A DNA stretch of 41,316 bases from Xanthoparmelia taractica (GCA_033085395.1 JANQBS010000311.1:1-41316); one strand, 5' to 3'; positions 11,161 through 23,250 are shown, numbered from the stretch's first letter. Program-made: numbers and translations. The notes: generated by a model from the sequence alone, not told the origin.

Positions 11161-11879
11161 CGAAAGGCCTATCTTCGACTCTATATCTTAATAGAAAATA
11201 GCTATACTCTAACTTCAATGATATTATTAAAGTAGTAATATATGAAAAATCGTTTATCGAGACACTTTAAAGCTATTCTCTAATTTAATAAAACTCGAAT
11301 TAAAAGAGCTATACGATATATAAGCTCGTATATACATGAGAATAAGATCGGTTAAAGACGGACGAGTAACGATAGCTAAGTAGTCTCGCTCTCAAGTTAT
11401 AATGAATATCATCGCGAAGAATCAGATCGACCATAGCTATTAACTTCGATTAATATCGCATAATAAGCAGATAACGATCACGATTAATATCTTCTTTTTA
11501 ATATTAGAGCGACTGAAAAAAGCTATTTCGATAGTCGCTTTAAGCTATTAGAATATCAAAAATCAATCGTCTCGAATACTATTTAATTCGACGCAAACCG
11601 CTTTCAATTTCTTACTTTCTTCACACAGTGCATAGCTAACCAAAGAGAGGCTGGAAGTCTATAACAACTTGACTCTTACTATCAAGATAATTAATCAATA
11701 GAGAGCATCATATCTTTAGGCTTCTCAAGAGCTACGTTATTAATTCGCAACTTATTAAAAACGCAAATATTTCGTCGATACTCGAGAAGGTAGGCGAGAT
11801 GAAATTCCTTATCTTAAAGGCCAAGCTTAGATCGATATAATTATTCGCAATAACTCTAGTTCTATTAACTAAATATAAT
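11161..11879. other. Unassigned sequence upstream of the E1 alpha pseudogene
   Basis: Moderately RIPed. It probably contains the promoter and the N-terminal part of the dehydrogenase pseudogene (some plus-strand frames between 11640 and 11880 look coding), but no motif is certain. The 73-codon minus-strand open frame at 11732-11953 looks like a shadow. Confidence 0.35.
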
Positions 11880-13303
11880 TCAAAATTCACTTCTCCGATA
11901 CTATTAATAGCAAGTTCACGATTAAGCTCGTCTTCGAGCACCCTTCTACGCATCCAGTAATATCTATCTATAGAGTTATAAACTCGAACGATGTAATAAT
12001 AGATATATTACGAAAACCTTCTAAGCTTAATACTAAGAAGATTATAGTCTAATATCGAAATATATTAACGAATATAAGCTTTACAACGTACCAAACATAT
12101 AGATAAAGCGGTTTTTCTAATAAGGTAGCGTTAGCGTTTTAGTTAGTATTATAAATCTTATTATATTTAATACTCAGAGGTAGGATCTACTGAGCTTCTA
12201 TATGTTACGAGTTCTTAATTCTTCTATATCTATAATCTATACGTGTTTAATAATAATAAGCTTTAGATTTTAGTAGTCGAAGAAGACATTGCAATTAAAT
12301 TAGCTTCTATTTTGACCTTCAAAGATATCGTATTCTATTAGTATAGAGAGACTAGCGTCTTCAAGCAACGTGGCTTCGCGCTTTTCGACTTTATAAATTA
12401 ACTATTTGCTAATTATAAAGATACTAGTTAAGGGCGTAATATATTCGTTCATAATAATAATAATAAGCTTAATATCGTTCGTTAGACTCTCTAGTTGAAT
12501 TCCAAACAATATTAACATTATCTTAGTATATAATATCTTTATTATTAGCGACTTAGATTCCCTAAGTAGCTAATATAGCCTAGACCCTTAAAATCCAAGA
12601 TTTATAAAACTCAAGTAAGTCTCGTCGAGTCGTAAAATACTACTTTAACGAAGAAGCTACCAGCGAAGAAGATCTTCACGCTACGCTTAATATAGCACCA
12701 ACGCGATCCTATCCCGTTATCTTTATATATCACAATAATGATTACGCGATCTCAATCTCAACGCTAAAATAGTATCGTGACGATAATATTGCGAGCCGCG
12801 GCATTGAATACGATATCAACACAGTTCGCGTTAATAGAAATAAGATTTTTACGATCCGAGAGATTACTAAAAAAGCGCGACCCATGACGCTAGAAGATGG
12901 CGGGAACCCTATACTTATAAAAGTAATAAGATACTACGCCTTAAATTATAGTATCAATGATAATAGTTTCGTCTATCGAGTTAAAGTAGAAATCGAAGAT
13001 TAAAAATAATAAGATAATTCTATTATAATGCTATGGAAATAAATATAGTATTAAGGTATATAAGATAAGAAGAAGAAGAGGGATGCGCGAAGTTAAATTA
13101 GAAAAGATATTCTAAAAGCGTTTGCGAAAGCAGAGAAGGAAAAGAGAGCGTCACTAAAGAGTATTTTCATTAATGTGTATAAAAAATTGAGTGAGGAGAG
13201 TAGAGAGTAGATAAAGGAGCCAAATAGATTGTTAAATAAGTATTTAGAGAAGTATAATATTAACGAATTCGAAGGTAATAGAGAAGACTTATCTAAGTCA
13301 TGA
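11880..13303 (+). pseudogene. Branched-chain 2-oxoacid dehydrogenase E1 alpha subunit pseudogene, RIPed
   Basis: The plus strand gives the family order: HPVISIYRVINS, then ...LIIF.xQR.xLLSFYM (ancestral MFEAQRQGRLSFYM), YRETSVFKQRGFALFDFIN.LFAN, GRNI.VH, VVKYYFNEEATSEEDLHATLNIA (ancestral CYFGEGAASEGDFHAALNIA, the thiamine-diphosphate site), YPVIFIYHNNDYAIS, YRDDNIASRGIEYDINTVRV, ITKKARPM.LEDGG, NYSINDNSFVYR (the phosphorylation-loop HHSTSDDSFAYR) and a C-terminal segment ending EDLSKS at TGA 13301-13303. The enzyme decarboxylates Val/Leu/Ile-derived oxoacids in mitochondria. Non-coding gaps around 12100-12170 and 12230-12290 fit introns, so this is a genomic duplicate and not a retrocopy. 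Most interruptions are at Gln/Trp. Confidence 0.85.
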
Positions 13304-13462
13304 AATCAAAGTGTTTTAGATATCGCTATCTTTATAATAAAATATATATAATTAATTTTCGTCTAAAAGATTAATTATATAATAAGACGCCGATTCGTGA
13401 TATACTTCTATAATAGTAGATATCGATGTTAACGAAACATGTAATCTTATAATAGCGATAAA
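13304..13462. other. 3' flank of the E1 alpha pseudogene
   Basis: RIPed, no motif. It contains the left arm of the copy 4 target site. Confidence 0.3.
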
Positions 13463-13738
13463 TACGAGTCGAGAAGATGTGATATCTATTGAACATAGTC
13501 GTTTTTAACTTTTTTTCAACTTTTTTTAAAAAATTATATCTTTTTAATCTTTTTATAAAATTTTATAATTATATAAGCGTTCGCTTAAGCTTTTTACGTA
13601 TTTTTAGAATATAAAAAAATATTATATAATATATTTATTAAAAACTCAATGAGAGTATAGGATATTCTATACCTTTTAATATGATATACGAAAAACTAGT
13701 CCCATACCATTAAATATACCACACCTTTTCGACCCGTA
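13463..13738 (+). mobile_element. MITE copy 4, hAT-like
   Basis: 276 bp, forward orientation. The left terminus is more mutated (CGAGTCGAGAAGATGTGAT). Flanking octamers GCGATAAA and TTAGTAAG differ at five positions, four of them transitions expected from RIP, so an 8-bp duplication is possible but not proven here. Confidence 0.85.
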
Positions 13739-15176
13739 TTAGTAAGAACTAAAAAATTCTTTATATACTTATTCGAGAGGAAAACCTTATAGTTAGCTTT
13801 ATTTAAATAGAGAGAGCTAGAAATATAAGTAATTTACCGATTTTATAAACGTCTATATAATCTAACTTTATGATTATATAGTATATAGGGCAAGATATAA
13901 ATTATAATTCCCTACGTAAACGACGTTAGATATAGTTAAGCGAACGTCTATAAATCGCATAACTTGATAGATCGCTTTAATTTCTCAATTAATATATTGT
14001 ATATTTCTCGTATTCGAGTTCGTCTACCTCTCGCTTATTATATTTATTTATCTTTTTATAAAATAAGGGTTACGGCGAACTATTACTATTTCTATCGTAA
14101 GTAAAAGAATATCGTAGTTAAGAGTGTATTTTAGAGGGATAATTCTTTATAAGTTATTAATTCCGCACTCGAATAAAGACTATTACGCATATACTAATAA
14201 GTTTAATTAAGTAATAATATCTTATTAAAAAAGAAAATACATTTAAGTTCTTTTAAAGAAAAGATAATAATTTCTTTACAATCGATTATAACTTATATAT
14301 AAAAACTTATAATTTAAAAATAAAGTTGATTTATTATTAAATTCTTTAGAAATATATCTATTATACTTAATTATTAAAACGTAAAATTTTCTTAAGAATA
14401 GAGAGATTTCTTTTTAAATATCTAGAGTAGTAATAATATTAAAGAAATTTAATAAAGAGCTCGTGTTTATTTTTTTCCCGTCTCTTATATACGTAACTTA
14501 ATATTAATACACGCAGAGATTAGAGTTCTATTAATAGATTATATAGTCTTTTAGCGTATACGTTAATAACGTCGTTACACTCTAAAATCTCTAATTTAAA
14601 CTTTTTTCAAATTATATATATCGCTAAAGTAAAGAATTTCATTATAACGCTATAATCTCAAAGCTATCTCACTTATTAAATAGATCTTTAAAGATCTATA
14701 CTTATATCGCGAATATCTATTTACACGTTATCTATCTTCTTATAATCTTTTCAAATAATTAAGATTAATTAGTAGTATTCGAGATAATCTTAACGCATTT
14801 TTTATTTATTCTTTGATAGTAGATTTAACGAATATTACAAAAAACTTTAGTCTTAGATTATTAATATATATAGCACACGAGAATAAAAAATTAGATTATT
14901 ATAAATCGTTCTATATAATATCGTTATCGAAGTAAATTTTATAGAGAATTTATTCTATTTAGATAGTTTAGACTATAGAAGATAGATTAGAAATCGAAGA
15001 TCTTAATATAATTAAGACGTTAATTAGTAGCGAGACTTCGTTAAGCGTTTTCATATTTATAGCATATAAGACTATTTTGCTAACTATAATCGCAACGAGT
15101 ATAGTTTATACTTATAATATTATAATTTCTCTCTATAAGCTAATATTTTATTTTCGTCTCCGCTCTATCTAATTAT
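13739..15176. other. Unidentified RIPed sequence
   Basis: 1.4 kb without a recognisable motif on either strand. On the minus strand a frame with stops mainly of the TAA/TAG type can be followed toward the block at 15450-16080, so both may belong to one gene or element split by MITE copy 5. Confidence 0.3.
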
Positions 15177-15449
15177 TACGAGTCGGAAAGGTGTGATATC
15201 TGTTGAATAGTCGTTTTTAACTTTTTTTCAACTTTTTTAAAAAATTATATCTTTTTAATCTATTTATAAAATTTTATAATTATATAAGCGTTCGCTTAAG
15301 CTTTTTACGTATTTCTAGAATATAAAAAAGTATTACGTAATATATTTATTAAAAACCTATTGGGAGTATGAGATATCTTATATCTTTCGATATGATATTC
15401 GTAAAACTAGTCCCATACTATTAAATATACCACACCTTTCCGACCCGTA
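15177..15449 (+). mobile_element. MITE copy 5, hAT-like
   Basis: 273 bp, forward orientation, both 23-bp termini present, a few bases shorter internally than the others. Flanking octamers CTAATTAT and ATTATAAG match poorly in register, though each fits the nTnnnnAn pattern preferred by hAT transposases. Confidence 0.85.
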
Positions 15450-16080
15450 ATTATAAGATATTGCGAAGGCTTTAACGGCAAGAATATTGAGATATTTAGT
15501 AATTTTCTTAATATATATCTTAAGATTCGACTTCGTTTAGCTAATTTTATCGTTAAGCTTTTTTTTTATTTTATTAATAACTTTAATAATTAAGTTAAAA
15601 GTAGTTCTAGAATTAGAATATATTAATAGAGATCGGAATATTTAAATATTAGATCACTCATAGCGTGAAAAGGTCTAGTACGATTATAATAATAGCTTTA
15701 TACGCTACGAGCTAGCCCTTATATTCGTTAATAGTCTTTTCTTTATATTATATTTTGATCTAATCTCTCGCGCTTCTACTATTATTAATTAAATACGTAA
15801 TATATTATTAAATAAGCGATCTTAGACTAAAATAGATTATATTACACTAATAAAGCGAATAGCGAATATCTTTAAACTTCGAGGTATCTCTTGTAACTTT
15901 CATGTTAATAAAGCTAAGAACCGAATCGAGAGTTAGTAATTTACTCTTCAAGTCTCGAATCGTTTAAGAAGCTTTTTGAATACTATTTATAAGATTGTAG
16001 ATAGTCTTGCTTATTCAGAATACGAATATTACGATATTTAGTAAACCGGCTATAACTTTAATAAGTTTAGTTATTAGAAT
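15450..16080 (-). pseudogene. Unidentified coding-like remnant, minus strand
   Basis: Directly right of MITE copy 5 the minus strand carries a long frame rich in Lys, Asn and Ile with stops mostly where Gln/Trp could have been (blocks such as NLIIKVINKIKKKLNDKIS and KIYIKKITKYLNILAVKAFA). It could be a helical gag-like or host protein. I cannot name it. Confidence 0.25.
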
Positions 16081-16779
16081 TAAAGTTTAGTATTTTTAAG
16101 CACTTTTAAATATTTTAAAGAAATTATAGAAAACTATATATGTAATGTAATATAATAAAGAAATAAGAAGACTTTAACGTGATAGTATTTCACGAGCGCT
16201 TAGCTTGTTCGCTAATGTAATCGAATCTAGCTTATTTAGAAAGTTAGTTATCTATAAGATACGAATTCTTAATAATAGCTTTAAGTTAGTGTTAGACTTA
16301 TTATTTTACGAATAAAGCGAGTATTTAAATTTAGTAAATTATGTAATTAATTCCATTTCTATTATTTATAGTATCGACGTCTTGGCGATATCGGATTAGT
16401 CTAACGACAATAATCGCCGCGAACTCTTTAGCGTCCTCCACTGGCGATAACAATTAGAGCTTTCAGCTTGGCTATAACGTAGACTCTATTTACAATACCA
16501 TTAACGTGGCGAAGATATTCTTACCTTTAACTACTATACATAGCTACGATTCTAGCGTTTGACTTTGTAATGTCTCGTAGATTAATAAGAATTACTTTAT
16601 TGATCGCGATCACGAACTCGAGTAGCTATAAATATAACTCACTTCACGTTCTGAATAATAGAATATAGTGACGCTGTGTGGAATAAGAGAAATAAATAAA
16701 ACGTAGTTAAGTATTCATATAATTAAGCGATCGGTAAATAGATATTTGTCGATATATTAACTTAACGCGAAGGATAAGA
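16081..16779. other. Possible N-terminal part of the NB-ARC/TPR pseudogene
   Basis: About 16380-16660 is less AT-rich than its flanks and may be coding on the plus strand. I could not find a Walker A motif or a known N-terminal effector domain in it. Confidence 0.3.
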
Positions 16780-18426
16780 ATACGCTAAAGGCTGGGCTTA
16801 TAATACTAGCGATAAAGATAATATAGATATCTACGTTCTTTATTCTTATCGACACGTATAAGAAAGAGCAATTAATGTAAAAAGTATAATAATAACTATC
16901 ATAGTAGAGCAACGACAAGTAATTAATCGTATATAATAATTACGATAATCTTCGTCTATCGGGAATAGATAATGTAATAGAGTATAATATTCGCGTTTAC
17001 TTCTTATCCCGAGTATAGGGTTCGATTCTAATCACGACACGCTCGTCGTAACTAACGTTTATAAAGTAACTTCCGATAATAAAATTATAGAATATCGATT
17101 TAAGTCTAATTATTTTAATAATATAATTAAGTTAAAAGATTAACGAAGATAAGAGAAAGACTATAGATAAGGAAAAGCGATCGCAATGGCTAATCTTTCT
17201 ACTATTTCTAAGATAAGTTAGCTAAACGATTCGCATATCGCCTTAATAGATTATTATTAATATTAGCGACGACCGATATATATCTTAATTAGTCGGCGAA
17301 TAGCTTTAACGAGTATCTCGAACTATACGAACATAGCTAAAATAATCTTAGTTAGTATAGTAACGGGCCGATAGACTACGAGGGCCGAATATTATACTTA
17401 ATATAAAATATGTTATTTAAATAGATTTAAGACCAAGACTTAATAGCGATCGAGCTTTTAAAGCTAATAATATATCTAAATAATTAAGATCTTCAATACG
17501 AGCTTCTTTATAAGAATATTAGCGATGTATCGATATAATAGATTAAGGTTCTAAAGAGTTAAGTAAGATACAATCGCGCGATTTCGACACTATATAATTA
17601 CTTTCTTCTCGAGATAAGTGCGGAAAAGTATAGTTTGTATACGTGTGAGCACGACTAAATGCTAAAGTATCTTAATACTAAATTTAATTAAAAGCGATAT
17701 CGAATCGCTATTCACTATATAGCGGCAAACGTAAGTAGTGAATCGAAAGCGAATTACTAGGTGAGAAATCGACGAGCGCTATTATATGCGCGTCGATTAA
17801 AGTATAATCGAATAAAGCTAGCGATTAATTAAAGTGGAATCGATTTTAGAGATCTTTATCTATTTATATATCTATATTAGAAAAGAGATATAAATATTAA
17901 GATCGAAGATATATATCTGCGAGCGCTAAAGGGATACGAGAAAGCATTATATTCTAAGTATATATTTACACTCGAAATCGTTAATAACTTAGATAATCTC
18001 TATAAGAACCAGGGTAAGATGGCTAAGGCGGAGAGGATATATTAGCGCATATTGAAAGGAAAGGAGAAAGTATTAGACTCTAAGTATATATTCACACTCG
18101 ACATTATCGACAACTTAGACAATCTTTATAAGAATTAATGTAAAATAACTAAGACGAAGAGAATATATTAGCGGGCACTAGAGAGACAATAAAAAGTATT
18201 AGACTCTAAGTATATATTCACACTCGACATTATCGACAACTTAGACAATCTTTATAAGAATTAATGTAAAATAACTAAGACGAAGAGAATATATTAGCGG
18301 GCACTAGAGAGACAATAAAAAGTATTAGACTCTAAGTATATATTCACACTCGATATCGTTAATAACTTAGGCGCTCTCTATACTAATTAGGGAAAGATAA
18401 TTAAGATCGAGAAGATATATTAGCGC
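16780..18426 (+). pseudogene. NB-ARC–TPR (NLR-type) receptor pseudogene, 5' part
   Basis: At 17019-17042 the plus strand reads GSILITTR, the RNBS-B/sensor block of NB-ARC ATPases. From about 17300 it continues as SFNEYLELYEHS, a Q/W-broken stretch ancestral to TWxISFEQI, then AIELLKL..YLNN.DLQYELL and, around 17640-17870, the linker seen in fungal NB-ARC–TPR proteins (CEHD.MLKYL, KRYRIAIHYIAANVSSESKANY). From ~17900 there are 42-codon tetratricopeptide repeats of the kinesin-light-chain type (ALKGYEKALYSKYIFTLEI, NLDNLYKNQGKMAKAE). These receptors act in fungal incompatibility and innate immunity. RIP stops are present throughout. The frame is cut at 18426 by a retrotransposon and resumes at 23031. 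Confidence 0.85.
18071..18322 (+). repeat. Two identical 126-bp TPR-coding units
   Basis: 18071-18196 and 18197-18322 are identical base for base, including the same RIP-type stop codons. The next unit (from 18323) diverges after about 30 bases. 126 bp equals one 42-residue TPR. Confidence 0.9.
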
Positions 18427-18823
18427 TTAGTGTTCTCATTCATGAAGGCATACACATCGGGACCAAGTAGTACTATAGATAGTTGATTGGGTCGTTTCAA
18501 CACTAAGGTTAGCAGTTAGTAGGCTTAGCTAGGTCGTTAGCAGGCCTAGATAAGTTCCTGGACGTGCCTTAGCGCTAGAAAACTCCCTATACCTATGCGA
18601 TATAAACCTGAAGTGTTTAATTAGATAGCTATATATAGGCGTAAATAAGTGAAATAAAAGAATACGATTACTCTAAGTGAGAAGAATTCGAATAAAGAGT
18701 TAATTAATAATATAAGATTTATATATATAGTGCTCTTGAAGATACGTGTTTCTCGTATATACGTATATATTTAAAATAGAGTCTGGATTATAAGATATAC
18801 TAATTTATAGTCTTACTATTCGA
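18427..18823 (-). repeat. Complete A-B terminal unit of element copy 2
   Basis: 397 bp. Its first half is much less RIPed than in copy 1 (for example TTCTCATTCATGAAGGCATA), which gives the best view of the ancestral repeat. It is followed head to tail by the half-repeat at 18824. Confidence 0.85.
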
Positions 18824-18983
18824 TTAATATTCTTATTTATAAAAATATATATATCGGGATTAAGTAATATTATAAATAGTTAATTAAGTCGTCTTAACGT
18901 TAAGATTAGTAATTAGTAAGCTTAGCTAGATTATTAGTAGATCTAGATAAATCCTTAGACGTACTCTAGCGCTAGAAAACTTT
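18824..18983 (-). repeat. B1 half-repeat of element copy 2
   Basis: Copy of the left ~160 bp of the preceding unit, strongly RIPed, passing into internal sequence after GCTAGAAAACTTT. Confidence 0.75.
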
Positions 18984-19049
18984 TAAATAATTAAAAGACG
19001 TTATATAAGAATCTCGTAGAAGACTTTATATAGCGACTTAACGATATAA

Positions 19050-20130
19050 GTATTATTAGCATTAGCGCTAATAAGACAAAAGATATTAATATCTTCGTAA
19101 TATAATAAATATTCGCTCGAGGTGAATAGTAATATAGAGGCGGTAGAAATCGAACTTTTAGCGTTTTAATAGCATAATCTTATCATCGCTAAGACCCGCC
19201 TCGCGTACTAAAATAGTAGTTTCTCTACGAAAGAAATACTTTAAATAATAATTTCTTATATTAAGCGAGATTAATATTTAACGAAGTTAATTAACGATTA
19301 GTTCTTTAATAAAAGAGTTCTTATTTAATTAAAAGAGGGAATTATTTAATAAGATCTTTTATCTAAAGAGATATCGTAAGATCTTCACTATATAAGCGTT
19401 ATTATTTAATATCGTAATAATAAGTGTTATTCTTTAACGAAAGAAATTCGTTTTAAATACTAAAAGTATAAGTTCGAGATATTTCTTATATAATCTTATC
19501 GAGCGACGAGTGAGAAATTATTGCTCGAAGTCTCGGCCTTTGCGATTACGTGTGATATATATAAACTTACTTATATGAAGAAATAGGGCGAATATAAGAT
19601 AAAAGACTATATAGAGTGTTACTCTAGCCTCGTCTTCTTGATTAATATAAGTAAGTATTTATAATAATAAATCTTTAATAATTAAACGATATTCTTTCGT
19701 CTTAGTCTCGCCTCGTAGACGTTAAATATTAACGATTATTCTTTATAATTAAGAATTATAAAATATCGTAAGATTCTTATATCTTATATTAACGTTAATT
19801 AATCTAACGTCTATTAGATAAATCTTAATAATCTTAATCTTAACTCGTCTCGTATTAAGATATATAATCTAGTTAGCGAGTGAGTTAACGATCGCTAAAA
19901 AGAAAGAAGTGCTCTTATTAATAACGTAATAAGCGCTATATAACTTAATAGATATAATATACGTTTTTCGCGTCTTTACAATTAAATTCCATTAGAGAAG
20001 ATAAGCTATCTCTCGTAATAGTGCGATTTAATTATATTAGAAATCTAATAGATCTCGCCCTAGCTCTGCGAAGCGATTAAGATACATCTTAGCTACAAAT
20101 ATACGTTAGCGATCTTTCGATATCGAAAGC
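19050..20130 (-). pseudogene. Tyrosine recombinase of element copy 2, RIPed
   Basis: Collinear with the recombinase of copy 1 and with the same blocks at the same spacing. For example, the region 19130-19250 corresponds to the FRRG...GRWKSDAYRLYI catalytic segment. Stops and transitions are more numerous. Confidence 0.75.
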
Positions 20131-20679
20131 GTAATAAATTATCTACTAGCTTATTAATCTTAATTAAGATTTATATTAAAATTAAATAGATATCGTATTT
20201 AATTAGTAGCATTATTATATCTTATAATAAGATCATGGCTAATTCGCGAATAGAGAATTTTCTAAGATTATAAATATATGCGTCGTTATCGCAATATAGC
20301 ATTAATCGTGATTTTTAAAGTCTTTATAATCATAGTTAAATAACGTAATATACGATCTTTATTTCTTTAAACTAAATGTCTTTTTAACGATAACGTGTAA
20401 TTATCGAAATATTAAAAGCCTTCTAAATTGACTATAAGAGATCTAGATACTTTAGAATATAATCTCTCATATTATAGATCTCTAATACGTCGATTTAAAT
20501 ATATTATATTAGTCGACTAATAACGTAACGAATTAATTTAAGATTATTTTAATCTTTTAAAAAGATCTTTTATTATCGTAGATCGATCTTTATATATAAT
20601 ATAATTTTAATAAGTGCGATTAATCTTCGAATAATATTAAAAGGTCGTCTTAAGAACGCTCTTTCTAAGATCACGATCT

Positions 20680-21480
20680 TAGCGGTAAATAATAAGAAAT
20701 CGATCGCTAACTCGAGCTTACAATATAAGATTATCACTCGATTTAAAAGGTTCTTAATCGTATTTCTCGCTTGGACGAGCTTATCGAAAAAAAGTCTAAT
20801 CTATATTAAAATACTATCGAACTTAATTCTCAAAAAATTGACTATAATATTTATGATATTCTTAATGTAATTAATTTTAAAGTCTAATTCTTTATATACG
20901 AGATCGAATTATTAGTTATATACGATCGTATCGTCGATTAATGCTAGAATAGTAAAGAAATCGTTTAAATAGTGAAATACTATAATTTAAAAAAGAACTA
21001 TTATTAAGATTTAGTTGAGGATCTTTATAAATAAATTAAATATAAATAATAACGTATGCAGATTAAAAGATAGATATCGTTCTATTTAATAGCTATCGTT
21101 ATAGTGAAATTCTAATAATTATTGATTTGAAATTACGATTAATATATATCTAAAGGCGTCTTTTAAGTCTCTTTTAACGAATTAAGCCCTAAAGTCTTAT
21201 TATAATAGTGCGATCACTGCGTTATCGTATATAGCGTATTCTAGAGTCTTCTAGTTCTAAGATATATCGTTATTAACTAAGATTTCGTATAAAAATAAGA
21301 GATTATAAATACGTTTTTAATTATTATTATATTTTAGAATTAGTCTTAGCGACGAGTAGACGAATTATTACTTCGTCTGAGAATTAATCTCGACTAAGCG
21401 ATTATACTAAAGTTATTTTTAAAGGTTCGTCGTTAATATATTAGGTATTACGAGAGCTAATTAATAATTATAATTGCGAT
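20680..21480 (-). pseudogene. Reverse transcriptase of element copy 2, RIPed
   Basis: Collinear with the RT of copy 1. The segment near 20950-20980 corresponds to the YLDDF active site but is further degraded. Confidence 0.75.
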
Positions 21481-22805
21481 AACGTAGAATTTAGTCTTAA
21501 TATTCGATTTTTACTTTCTTTTAAAGAATAGTCGAAAGGGTCTTTATAAATATAAGATCTAAATAATTTTTTAATTAACGATCTTAATCTTTTATTCGTA
21601 GCGAATTTTAACTAACTAGATCTAAATCTAATAAATTATATAGCGCGTATAAGAATTCTTCTATTATATGTAATAGTAATATAAATATTTATAAGTGCGT
21701 TAAGAGTTATTTAGACTTTGAAATTCGATTATTAAGCGAAATAAGATTAATGCTTAAGACTTCGATTTTAATCTTATAATACGTATTTATTAAGTAATTT
21801 AGCTAATAATTAAGATAGATATAAATATACTAATAGTGCTCGCGTAGGTATCGTCTTTTATTAAAATTTCGATATATAGCGAAGAATTTAAGAATAGAAT
21901 CTAAGTTTTATTTAATATCGATAAAGGCGACTATTTTACGTAGTAGAAGATCGCTATAACGTCTATTCTTAATAATTTAGATTATAAAATCGTTTTAGTC
22001 GTTTAAGATATATGCGTTTATAAATATATAGTAATATTCTCGAATAAAGTTAAATTTATATAAGACTAATAACTTAGCTAGACGAAAACGATAATCTAAT
22101 AATATCTTCTATAGGCGAATAGTTACTATAAGATATATATAGTAATATATAATCTAATTATATATCTCGAAACACTATAATAGAGATATTATCTTATTTG
22201 CTTTTTAAGTATCGTTCGTATCGACGCGATTAATATATTCTCGACTTAGCTTAATAAGGTTTTCAAATTTAAACGTCTTAAAGAAGATTTACTTAAAATA
22301 CTTAATATCGATAACGCGATAGCGTTTATAAAGATTAAGAAAGAGATATATATTTTTAATATATATAAAAGAGACTTTAAGATTATTATTCTTCTCTAAA
22401 TTATTATTAAATTTAAATAAATAATATTAATAATAGCGATAATAACGGCGAGAGCGTAACTTATATATTCGATATTACTTATAATAATTATATTTATACT
22501 TAATAAGGCGTTCTTTTAATTCTAAGACTTAATCGCGATAAATAAAAATCTTAATATTAATCTTCTTAATTACGCTTAAGCTAAGAGTTTCTAAAAAGAG
22601 TGTCTTCGATATTATAGGCTTATTTCTACGAGATCGAGCGGAGCGAGGGGGGGAAGAAGGTGTGATGATCTTTACGGGCGCCTTAGGCCTGCTAAAGATC
22701 TTCTTAAATATCTTGAAGCGTTTAATAGCGATAGTTATAACGTAAGAAGAATAGATAATTAAGAAAATTGAAATAGATATAGCTGTGAATAAGATAAGAA
22801 GAATA

Positions 22806-23030
22806 TATGCTAATCTAATATGTAAATATTTAATAATTTAGAATTAATTAAATAAAGATTATAAAAGAATACGATTGCTCTAAGTGAGAAGAATTCGAAT
22901 AAAGAGTTAACTAATAATATGAGACTTATACATATAGTGCTCTCGAAGACACGTGTTCCTCGTATATGCGTATACATCTGAAATAGGGGCTGGATCATGA
23001 GACACACTAACTTATAGTCCCACTATTCGA
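22806..23030 (-). repeat. A1 half-repeat of element copy 2
   Basis: Matches the right half of the A-B unit and ends TCCCACTATTCGA at the boundary with the interrupted TPR gene. Confidence 0.8.
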
Positions 23031-23250
23031 ATATTAAAAGAAAAGGAGAAAGTATTAGACTCTAAATATATATTCACACTTCGCATCGTCGATAACTTAG
23101 GTAATCTCTATAAAAATCAGGGCAAGATAACTAAGGCGAAGAGAATATATTAGCGGGCACTAAAGGGATACGAGAAAGTATAAGGTCGTGATCACTCTTT
23201 AATTCTCTATACTCTTAATAATTTAAAATTACTTAATCGTCTTGCATAGA
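23031..23250 (+). pseudogene. NB-ARC–TPR receptor pseudogene, 3' part
   Basis: The TPR frame resumes in phase immediately after the retrotransposon: LKEKEKVLDSKYIFTL, NLGNLYKNQGKITKAKRI, ALKGYEKV, then HSLILYTLNNLKLLNRLA followed by stops near 23246. It gives the last TPR units of the same gene as 16780-18426. Confidence 0.8.

Larger units (their letters stand above)
18427..23030 (-). mobile_element. Tyrosine-recombinase retrotransposon (DIRS order) copy 2, inserted in the TPR pseudogene
   Basis: 4604 bp, same orientation and layout as copy 1: A-B unit 18427-18823, half-repeat 18824 to ~18983, internal region, half-repeat ~22806-23030. The insertion point is exact. Host sequence ...TTAGCGC (to 18426) joins ATATTAAAAG (from 23031) to restore the TPR block seen elsewhere as TTAGCGCATATTGAAAGG, with no base lost and no target-site duplication. 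Lack of a duplication is expected of tyrosine-recombinase integration. RT and recombinase remnants match those of copy 1 and are more mutated. Confidence 0.9.

Noticed and set aside
17010..17045. tRNA T-arm-like GGTTCGATTC
   Set aside because: No matching acceptor or anticodon stems; the same bases encode the NB-ARC GSILITTR motif in the pseudogene.
18071..18322. CRISPR-like or satellite array
   Set aside because: The 126-bp period equals one TPR and the units are in the coding frame of the surrounding TPR gene.
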